Positions 1 to 7,637 of a stretch of DNA of 64,000 bases are shown piece by piece. Below the pieces are notes generated by a model, which was not told the DNA's origin, ran no database searches, and worked only from the letters and a program-made list of their open reading frames with translations. How positions within the stretch are numbered: position 1 is the first letter of the stretch; each line of letters starts with the position of its first letter. The translations under genes were made by a program, and so were the position numbers. This DNA comes from Bacteroidota bacterium (lineage in GTDB: Bacteria; Bacteroidota; Bacteroidia; Cytophagales; Cytophagaceae), in NCBI GenBank assembly GCA_023391415.1, contig JAEWAY010000011.1, positions 62,001 through 126,000 on the forward strand, read 5' to 3'.

Positions 1-984
1 GGTAGCGTCGGTCAGGCTGGACTGCCAGATGGCAAACGCGTGATAAAATAGTTTACTGTCCAGCGTTTTAATCCGGGCTCCATAGGAGTTGAAAATTTTA
101 CCCGCTTCCGTCACGGCGTTTATGATTTCTTTGTCAGGATGAGAGGTGTATTGAATATCCGGAGCCGGGCAGAGGTAAAAAGTATAATTACTCCAGTCGT
201 CTATTTGGGCGTTCAGGTATTTTTGGCAGTCGTCGTTATCGACCTGGGCTCCCGACATGATTTTGAGCAGAGGGTACAAGTCTTCAGCTTGGCGACACAT
301 GGGGCCAATGGCGAGATTTTTTCTGATTTTACTGGAATCAATATTGGTCAGATCCCTTTTTTTACAGAAGGCGTGTCCTTTGATGGATATAAGGCTGGAG
401 GTTGGACGGTGCCCGAATATGCCGCAAAAGGCCGCGGGCATTCTGATAGAGCCCGCGATGTCGCTTCCTACTCCAAAGGGAACTCCTCCTGCTCCGATGA
501 TAGCGCCTTCACCTCCGCTACTTCCTCCGGGAGTCCTGCCTGGATCATATGGGTTTCTGGTGATACCATAGACTTTGTTGTAGCTTTCCATCCAGAAATT
601 GCACTCAGGTACATTGGTTTTTCCCAGTATTATAGCTCCCTCACGCTTAAGACGCTTAATCGATTCAGCGTCTTCGGTAGCGATGTCGCCTTTTCGAAAG
701 AGTGATCCTGAGGTAAAGGGAAAATCTTTGAGGGCGATACTTTCCTTTACAGTGATAGGAACACCGGCTAGCAGCCCCAAATGGTTTCCTCGCGAGATTG
801 TTTGTTCGACTTCTTTGGCCTCTTGCAGCGCTTGCTCAAATCTGTCGGCTACTACCGCGTTGATGACTCCATTGACCTCCTGAATTCGTTCAATATGCGT
901 TCTCACGACTTCGACGGGCGAAATGTTCTTATCTCTTATAAGTTTCGCCAGTTCAAAAGCTCCCTTTTCCAACAAATCATTCAT
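1..984 (-). CDS. Amidase signature family enzyme, FAAH-like (3' end cut)
   Basis: This is a serine amidase/amide hydrolase; the C-terminus lies beyond the window, leaving about 328 residues of a family usually near 480. The amidase Ser-cisSer-Lys triad is visible: Lys80 in GVPITVKES, Ser155 in GGSSGGEGA, and nucleophile Ser179 in GSDIAGSIRMP. The 24-residue spacing between the two serines and the GGSSGGEGA block are like animal fatty-acid-amide hydrolase rather than GatA, though the substrate cannot be read from sequence. The ATG at 984 gives the canonical N-terminus (MNDLLEKGAFELAKLI). It lies 178 bases downstream of the PKS2 stop on the same strand, with a terminator-like hairpin between, so it may have its own promoter. 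A role in cleaving or maturing the amide product of the cluster is inference. Confidence 0.85.
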   Translation of the reverse strand, partial: MNDLLEKGAFELAKLIRDKNISPVEVVRTHIERIQEVNGVINAVVADRFEQALQEAKEVEQTISRGNHLGLLAGVPITVKESIALKDFPFTSGSLFRKGDIATEDAESIKRLKREGAIILGKTNVPECNFWMESYNKVYGITRNPYDPGRTPGGSSGGEGAIIGAGGVPFGVGSDIAGSIRMPAAFCGIFGHRPTSSLISIKGHAFCKKRDLTNIDSSKIRKNLAIGPMCRQAEDLYPLLKIMSGAQVDNDDCQKYLNAQIDDWSNYTFYLCPAPDIQYTSHPDKEIINAVTEAGKIFNSYGARIKTLDSKLFYHAFAIWQSSLTDAT

Positions 985-1062
985 ATGAATCGCGTTTTAA
1001 CCCGGATAAATAAACCACTGTATTTGAAACAGGTTTGGACAACCAGTGGTTAAAGTTAATTA

Positions 1063-1096
1063 AAACGCTTTATTTTTCATCAAATAAAGAGTGTTT
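1063..1096 (-). terminator. Candidate terminator after PKS2
   Basis: An imperfect A/T-rich inverted repeat (AAACGCTTTATTT at 1063-1075 against AAATAAAGAGTGTTT at 1082-1096) follows the PKS2 stop in the minus direction and runs into T-rich sequence. A second, shorter repeat (AACCACTG 1013-1020 / CAGTGGTT 1044-1051) follows before the amidase start. Either could end or attenuate the PKS transcript; the pairing is imperfect, so this is tentative. Confidence 0.35.
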
Positions 1097-1162
1097 AAAT
1101 ATGGTGTTTATTTATAATGCACTTTAAATGTCTTTGGTTGTGCGATAAAAAGACGTTTTATC

Positions 1163-4100
1163 TCAGGAATTTATAATGTGATTATCTGTGGGTATACTGA
1201 TACTTTCAGCTTTTCCATACTCAATCCAGGTATCTAAGAATTGAACTATGGTATTTCTGGAAAAATGATTTTCAGAATACCGTATAATGTAACACAAGCG
1301 GTCACCGCCATACCTGACGACGCAATCCAGCAAATGTTTTCTTATATGGGACGAGTCAAAGATTTCTCTGGTTTGAATCAGTTCTAGTTCACTGTTTTCG
1401 TTGAAATGGTTTTCAAACGGCTGGAAATTTAATCGTACTGAAGAAGCAGGCCTTGGTGAACTTTGTCGGACTCTTGATTTGGCACGGGCATAACCTTCCT
1501 TAAAACTTCGCGAAGGATGATCGTCCAGGTGTATATGAACCGGAATGTCATAGGCGAAAAATCCGATAGCGTCCATAAATGAATCAGGCGACCCGGGTAT
1601 TGTCCTGCCATGATAGCGAACATCCAATACGACATCTTTGCTGGCGGTCCATTTGCCTATAGCCGTAGCGAGGGCGGCGCCCTGTTTTAAAAATATATTT
1701 TGCATATTGCAAGGCGCGTCCAATATCGAGATGGTCTTAGTCTCCTCGGCCATTACCTGGTAGCTGTTGGGGCCTTTCTCAAATTCATGAGGAATAATAA
1801 AGGTGGCAGGCAAGTGAAAATGAACAGAATCGGAGCACTCGTTTTGGTTCAGTTGATTTAGGTAAAAAATGTAGGAGTCTTTTACCGATGGTGGCTTGAT
1901 CTCTATGCCATTGAGAAGAGCTATGAGGCGTTTGATGATACCCGCGCTCGTCATGCCGTCTCCCAGCAGATGATGGTAAATCAATAGCCCGGTATGCGCG
2001 TGATGATTTTTCAAGACACCAAAGAAAAGAACCGGTCCGGTTTCAATATCAAGCCTGGCTGCCGCTGTGTCCGCTATGCGATTTACTATCAGGTCTTTTT
2101 CATGTCCGGCAATGTGGCTGAGGTCTTCATAGTATATACTTGTCAGCCGCTCATAGTCCGGAGCGGGTTTTAGCATATTGTTTTTTGAATCCAGTAATCG
2201 ACCTAATACGGGAAACGTTCTGAGGAGTTCAGTGACAGCCAGTTTGACTACATCTTCCGACAGAATCCTTGACTGGTTGGGGACAAAGGTGAAATGGTGC
2301 TCAAGCAGCCACTTTTTGTTTTCCGACCGTGTGATGAATTCTTCCTGCTGCCTGCTCAACCTGAGCGCTTGGCCTACATCATAACCATATTTGTTCGCCA
2401 TAGAGATGGTTGCCGGATCTAAGGAGGGCATATCTGATCGTTTGGACTGCCAGGAAGACGCCAGTTCTTTCTCAATCTTTGAATGCTTCAGAAAATTGGG
2501 ATCTCCAACGCTCAGCGAGTTTTCATGTAATCCTTTTATCAGCCGGTCATCCTGATATGGGTTCAGCATAGAAGCTTCAAAAGGAAGATGAAGGAAGTCT
2601 GTGATTCTGGTGAGAACACCTTTGGGATCGGCTACGAGATCTTCATAATAAACAGTGATGGAGTGTTCGGCGGGAATCTCCGAAAGAAAATCGGAAATAG
2701 TATTATTAAAGGAATGCCATACGTTTTCTGCCAGTTTGTATGGGTTGGCGTCCTGACTCTGAGGGATAAACTTATGGAACCGGTTTCGTACTATGGATTC
2801 CATGACCGCGAAAGGATGCCTTATCAGATGTATATACCTGGCTTTTGCAAATTGTTTTTCCGCTTTTCTTAATGTTTCCATATTGGCCGCGTAACCAGGT
2901 GATTTGTCTACGAGAATCTGGTTGCCTGCCAGATTCTGAATGATTTTATAAATTTCTTTTTGGCTGGTTTCCCGATCTTCCAGTTGCTCCAGGTAGACTT
3001 TTGTCTCCTGGGTATCTTTTCCGGTAAGGGTTTTCAGCGTTTCATTCAGACCTTCGCTCAGACCGCTGCCGCCAAGCATAGCGCTTCTGTCTCTTAGATT
3101 GTTAAAGTTGAGCAGATGCAGCTCGGGCGGAGCGAAGAGTCCTGAATGGCCCATGAGCATGGCACGTAGCAAGGTAGAGCCGGCTCGTGGAGTGGAGAGC
3201 AGGAATACAATCGGTTTTTCCAGTTTCGGGTCATCGTGTTTATTGAGCGACTGAACGGGTTCGGTTGTTTCTATGGTATTGGATTTTAGTTTGTTTAGGC
3301 CTTCTTTTTCAAGGTAGACACTTAGTTTGTCGATGGTGTCGTGTTGCAGAATCTCATTGACGTATATAGGCATGTTGAGTCTTTGCTCGATTTTCTTTAC
3401 CAGTGACATGCCCAGAATAGAATCAAGACCATAGTCAAGAAAAGACATGGTACAATCAATGTCTTCAATGTTTTTCTTTAACAACAGGGAAATTTCATCA
3501 CTAAGAAATGCTTTCATTTCCCGTGAGTCGGGTTTTGTTGAAATTGTTGACGCTTTATTGTCCGTTTTGTAGTCTATCGAAGCGGTCGATGTTTGGGCGG
3601 CGAGTATTGGCTTATTGCTATTAAACCAGAACCGGGTTCTTTTTAGCGGAAAGGTAGGTAAGGGTATTTTATGTATTTTATTATGATATAGTGTATTCCA
3701 GTCGAACTCGGCTCCTTTTAGCCAGGTTTCGGCGATATTGTCCAGGTCTTTTTTATGCGGTGAATGATCAGTCGATTTCTCTTGTCGAGCGTGTTCATTA
3801 AGTGGATATATATTGTTTTTTACCTGGCTGAATTGATCGCTTTCAAGGCTTTTTCGCATCTGGGGGATCAGTTCGGAAACTGAAGACGCTCTGAACACAC
3901 ATCGCCAGGGATATGCTCCGCGGCCGGTTTGCAGTGTGTAGGCGACACGGCTTAGAGAATGGTCGTCGATGCTTTGCAGAAAATCAACTACGTTGTGCAA
4001 ATACGCTCGTAGCTGTTCTTTTGAAGGCGCCGAAAAAGGAAAGACGCGTTCTTCAACCTTGTCAACAGAGGTTGTTTGCCTGTATTCTTCGAGTATGACA

Positions 4101-7100
4101 TGGGCGTTGGTACCTCCAAAACCGAAAGAGCTGACTCCGGCTCGCCGGGGAGTTGTATCGTCAGGCGTAGGCCAATGACTGGTTTCTCGGACAAGATAAA
4201 ATGGAGAATTGTTGAGATTGATAAATGGATTGACTTCATTTATATGCAGTGAGGCCGGTAGTTTTTTGTGTCGCAGAGCAAGTAGGACCTTGATTACTCC
4301 GGCTATTCCGGCCGCGGATTCGAGATGGCCGATATTGCTTTTGACAGCTCCGATTCCGCAAGATGGATTCGATGGCCATGAAGAGTTTTGTGATTTCGCG
4401 GTGTTGATAAAGGCTCTTTTTAAGCCGTCAATCTCTACCGGATCACCTAGCGCGGTACCGGTGCCATGCGCTTCGATATAACTTATAGAGCGGACATCGC
4501 AGCCCGAGCGCAGGATGGCGTTGGATATTACTTCCGCCTGTAAAGATGGATTCGGCGCCGTAAGACTTTTGCCTCTGCCACCATGGTTGACGCTGGAACC
4601 TTTGACGACTCCATATATATGGTCGCCATCTTCCATGGCTTTATACAGGGGTTTGAGTAAAATCGTCCCTACTCCTTCTCCCCGGACATAGCCATTCGCG
4701 TCTTTGTCAAACGTTTTGCAGCGACCGTCTTTGCCAAGGATTCCCGTTTTACTAAAAGCTAAAATCGCCAATGGGGAAATGATCAGGTTGACGCCTCCTA
4801 CGAGAGCTTGCTCACATTCGCCATTATGTATGGCCGTTACCGCGCGGTGCATCGCGACCAAGCTGCTGGAACAGGCGGTATCTATAGCTTCACTTGGGCC
4901 ATTGAAATTCATCCAGTAAGATACTCTGTTGGGTAAGATGCAGTGAGCGAGTCCGGTTGACAGTTGGGGTTCTATCTCAATGCCGTTGAGAATCATTAGC
5001 TCATGATAATCTCTTGTGGATACGGCCGCGAAAACGCCGGTTTTGCTGCCTGCCAGGGAGCTGTGGTCGTAACCCGCGTCCTGAACACACTTCCAGGCGC
5101 TTTCCAGGAATAAACGTTGTTGTGGATCCATGACTTCCGCTTCCCTCGCGGAAATATTGAAGAATTCCGCGTCAAACTTATCCATATCGTCTATGAAACC
5201 ACCGGAAAGCGTATACCGCTCTTCCGAGCCCGCGTCCAGATAGTCTATTACCGGCCGCCATGTCGCCAGTCTTTCCCGAGGCGTTAGTGAAACCATGTCC
5301 GTACCATTTACCAGATTTTTCCAATAGGTCGAAAGGTCGGGAGACAGGGGAAAATTTCCGTCAATCCCTATGATGGCGATGTCTGTTAAGGCGGAATTAT
5401 AAACAGGTGGCTTTTCTTCAGTGTTTTGATCGCTCCTGGACTGGCCGGATGGGGGAAGGGTTTGATCCTTCGCCTTATCCTTATTGTCCGTATGTATGAT
5501 CGCTTTTGGTATGACGCTTTCCGCTATTGGCTGATTATTGGTGGTTGAGATTGGAGCTAAAAGTTTTTCAAACTTTTCTTTTCGCCCCTTTATGATGGCG
5601 ATCTGGCTTGTATTGCCGGACAAAATACGATCAAAGGCAAAAAGGCCATCGAAGTCTGACAGTGCTTGAATGCCAAAATTTTTGCTCATAATCTCAATCA
5701 CGATCCGGGGAGGGGCCATGCCTCCATTTTCCCAGAGAGGCCAGTTGATGGAGATATACTTGGTTCGGTTTTGAGCCCGCGCGGCTTCAGCGTTTCTTTT
5801 CCGGAGATAACCATCCATAAAACCATTGCCTATGGCATAATCGGTTTGCGATCGGTTGCCCATAAAGGAACTAACTGATGAAAATCCGATAAAAAAATCA
5901 AGAGGTTGTTCCCTTACGGCAAGATCCAGATTAATAAGTCCGGTAATTTTTGTATTGGCGACCTTGTTTAGCTGAGCTTCCGTTTTAGTAAGGAAGGGGC
6001 TATCCTCTATTATACCCGCGGCGTGTACGACGCCTCTGACTGGACCGTATGTCGTGGATACTTCTTTTATTATCTTGTTAACTTTCTGAACATCTTTTAT
6101 ATCACATGACCGGTACACGATGCGCCCCTCTTCTTTTAAGGACTCCAGCTCCGGGAGATCGGGTCTTCTGCCCAGCAACACAATAGTACCGCCTGATCTG
6201 GAGGCTATCAATCTGGCTATGGTCCGTCCAAGTTTGCCGGAACCTCCGGAGATAATGTAGGTAGAATCGGGCTTGAAGGTCGCCTGAGCGCTATTCGTTA
6301 AATTTTCCCGCCGCGTGATCAGATCGAACGCGCCCTCATTGTTTTTTACAGAAAACTGTTCTATAGAGGTGGCTATTCGCTTTTTTAACCAATCCAAACT
6401 ATCCGCGTTTAGAGCGCTTATACCCAGTACATGCGCCCTGACCTGAGGCAATTCGGCATTTATGGATTTTAGCAGGCTTCTGAACGCGAAAAAGTAAGGT
6501 GATTGCATCGGATAAGCGCTTTCTATAACTATGCTTATCTGACAGGGCCTTTTGGTATCCAGAGAAGTAATCGCTTTTAAAGCGGTCTGAATATGGAAAT
6601 ATGTCTGGTGGAGCAGGCCATAAGCCGCGTTGGCGTTTGTCGGATCTGTATTGTTTTCATTCAGATATAATACCAGGCATACATTGCCGGACTCCATGGA
6701 AGAGAAATCCGGTGAGGAGAGATCCAGGTCAAGAACCGTACTTTTGGGAAAAACCCCCTTTAGTAAATGTTTTTTGATATGACTAAGGTCATTTATGCAG
6801 GTAATGTATACACTTCCCGGAATATCTGTTCCGGCATGGTCCTCGCTTTTTTGCCAGCTTAGTGTATAGGCGTGAAGATCTTCCGCCTGGTTTATCTGTT
6901 CGGTATTAGAAGAGAAAGGAAGTGTTGTATTTACGTCTTCCTGTTGAGGGGATATGCTGACCGGCGATGATTGGTTCGCTGGAGCAGCGGCAGTGGTGAA
7001 GAATCGGCTAAATTCTTCGGAAAACTCCATTAGGAAATAATCGATTATGCCGGAGAGGTTCTGATATTCAAAAAATACAGTAGGGTACAAGGTGATTTTA

Positions 7101-7627
7101 ATATCTTTCTCAAGTTCTTCGGCCAGATGTACCAGTGAGGAAGAGCCAAGTCCCAGGTCCAGAAGATTCTGTTCAAGATCGATTTGCTGAGGATGAGTAT
7201 CCAGAACGGAAGCGAGTCTTGTTGAGAGAAAGTGGGTGATTTGATCCCGAAGACTTAAAGAATGATCGTTTGTTTGAGAAAGACTGTTGGACATGCCCGC
7301 TTTACCAGGACTATTGTCAGAAGTATGTCGTAAAATAGCGTCTCCAAACTGTTCCGTAAAATACCTGATTATCTCGTTGAGTGTTTGATACTCGAAAAAT
7401 ACGGTAGGATATAGCTTGATGGAAAGTTCAGTTTCAAACTCTTCGGCGATTTTTACAATAATCGAAGAGTCTAAGCCAAGGTCGAGCAGGTTTTCATTAA
7501 GATCAAGGTTTTGAGGAACAATATTGAATCTGGTCGAAAACTTCCTGAGTATATAGTCTTTTACAATGGTCGTTTGGGAGTCTGTAGCCATTTCTGTATG
7601 GGATGAATTTAAAAAAGTGGGTTCCAT
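1163..7627 (-). CDS. Trans-AT PKS (PKS2): ACP-ACP-KR-KS-ACP-sulfotransferase-C
   Basis: This 2154-residue terminal synthase has no AT and no thioesterase. Domains in order: ACP (Ser54 in LGLDS), a second ACP (Ser162 in LGLGS, where the usual Asp is Gly), KR with N-terminal structural half (about 250-690; GGSGKLG at 461-467, Tyr597), KS (748-1180; Cys919, His1054, His1101 all present), KS-linker, ACP (Ser1403), PAPS-type sulfotransferase (about 1470-1750; STPRAGSTLL near 1478-1487, PPELHLL at 1500-1506, second PAPS region around Arg1603), and a condensation-like domain (about 1760-2140; HHLLGDG at 1885-1891). The sulfotransferase resembles CurM/olefin-synthase ST domains, but those are followed by a thioesterase, not a C domain. 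The N-terminal ACP-ACP-KR completes the module whose KS ends PKS1, 10 bases upstream. The C domain is the likely chain-release domain. Confidence 0.93.
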   Translation of the reverse strand: MEPTFLNSSHTEMATDSQTTIVKDYILRKFSTRFNIVPQNLDLNENLLDLGLDSSIIVKIAEEFETELSIKLYPTVFFEYQTLNEIIRYFTEQFGDAILRHTSDNSPGKAGMSNSLSQTNDHSLSLRDQITHFLSTRLASVLDTHPQQIDLEQNLLDLGLGSSSLVHLAEELEKDIKITLYPTVFFEYQNLSGIIDYFLMEFSEEFSRFFTTAAAPANQSSPVSISPQQEDVNTTLPFSSNTEQINQAEDLHAYTLSWQKSEDHAGTDIPGSVYITCINDLSHIKKHLLKGVFPKSTVLDLDLSSPDFSSMESGNVCLVLYLNENNTDPTNANAAYGLLHQTYFHIQTALKAITSLDTKRPCQISIVIESAYPMQSPYFFAFRSLLKSINAELPQVRAHVLGISALNADSLDWLKKRIATSIEQFSVKNNEGAFDLITRRENLTNSAQATFKPDSTYIISGGSGKLGRTIARLIASRSGGTIVLLGRRPDLPELESLKEEGRIVYRSCDIKDVQKVNKIIKEVSTTYGPVRGVVHAAGIIEDSPFLTKTEAQLNKVANTKITGLINLDLAVREQPLDFFIGFSSVSSFMGNRSQTDYAIGNGFMDGYLRKRNAEAARAQNRTKYISINWPLWENGGMAPPRIVIEIMSKNFGIQALSDFDGLFAFDRILSGNTSQIAIIKGRKEKFEKLLAPISTTNNQPIAESVIPKAIIHTDNKDKAKDQTLPPSGQSRSDQNTEEKPPVYNSALTDIAIIGIDGNFPLSPDLSTYWKNLVNGTDMVSLTPRERLATWRPVIDYLDAGSEERYTLSGGFIDDMDKFDAEFFNISAREAEVMDPQQRLFLESAWKCVQDAGYDHSSLAGSKTGVFAAVSTRDYHELMILNGIEIEPQLSTGLAHCILPNRVSYWMNFNGPSEAIDTACSSSLVAMHRAVTAIHNGECEQALVGGVNLIISPLAILAFSKTGILGKDGRCKTFDKDANGYVRGEGVGTILLKPLYKAMEDGDHIYGVVKGSSVNHGGRGKSLTAPNPSLQAEVISNAILRSGCDVRSISYIEAHGTGTALGDPVEIDGLKRAFINTAKSQNSSWPSNPSCGIGAVKSNIGHLESAAGIAGVIKVLLALRHKKLPASLHINEVNPFINLNNSPFYLVRETSHWPTPDDTTPRRAGVSSFGFGGTNAHVILEEYRQTTSVDKVEERVFPFSAPSKEQLRAYLHNVVDFLQSIDDHSLSRVAYTLQTGRGAYPWRCVFRASSVSELIPQMRKSLESDQFSQVKNNIYPLNEHARQEKSTDHSPHKKDLDNIAETWLKGAEFDWNTLYHNKIHKIPLPTFPLKRTRFWFNSNKPILAAQTSTASIDYKTDNKASTISTKPDSREMKAFLSDEISLLLKKNIEDIDCTMSFLDYGLDSILGMSLVKKIEQRLNMPIYVNEILQHDTIDKLSVYLEKEGLNKLKSNTIETTEPVQSLNKHDDPKLEKPIVFLLSTPRAGSTLLRAMLMGHSGLFAPPELHLLNFNNLRDRSAMLGGSGLSEGLNETLKTLTGKDTQETKVYLEQLEDRETSQKEIYKIIQNLAGNQILVDKSPGYAANMETLRKAEKQFAKARYIHLIRHPFAVMESIVRNRFHKFIPQSQDANPYKLAENVWHSFNNTISDFLSEIPAEHSITVYYEDLVADPKGVLTRITDFLHLPFEASMLNPYQDDRLIKGLHENSLSVGDPNFLKHSKIEKELASSWQSKRSDMPSLDPATISMANKYGYDVGQALRLSRQQEEFITRSENKKWLLEHHFTFVPNQSRILSEDVVKLAVTELLRTFPVLGRLLDSKNNMLKPAPDYERLTSIYYEDLSHIAGHEKDLIVNRIADTAAARLDIETGPVLFFGVLKNHHAHTGLLIYHHLLGDGMTSAGIIKRLIALLNGIEIKPPSVKDSYIFYLNQLNQNECSDSVHFHLPATFIIPHEFEKGPNSYQVMAEETKTISILDAPCNMQNIFLKQGAALATAIGKWTASKDVVLDVRYHGRTIPGSPDSFMDAIGFFAYDIPVHIHLDDHPSRSFKEGYARAKSRVRQSSPRPASSVRLNFQPFENHFNENSELELIQTREIFDSSHIRKHLLDCVVRYGGDRLCYIIRYSENHFSRNTIVQFLDTWIEYGKAESISIPTDNHIINS

Positions 7628-7637
7628 AGACGAATAT

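Noticed and set aside
1163..7627. Curacin-type terminal alkene formation
   Set aside because: The ST is similar, but the decarboxylating thioesterase that must follow it is missing and a C domain takes its place, so I do not predict an alkene.
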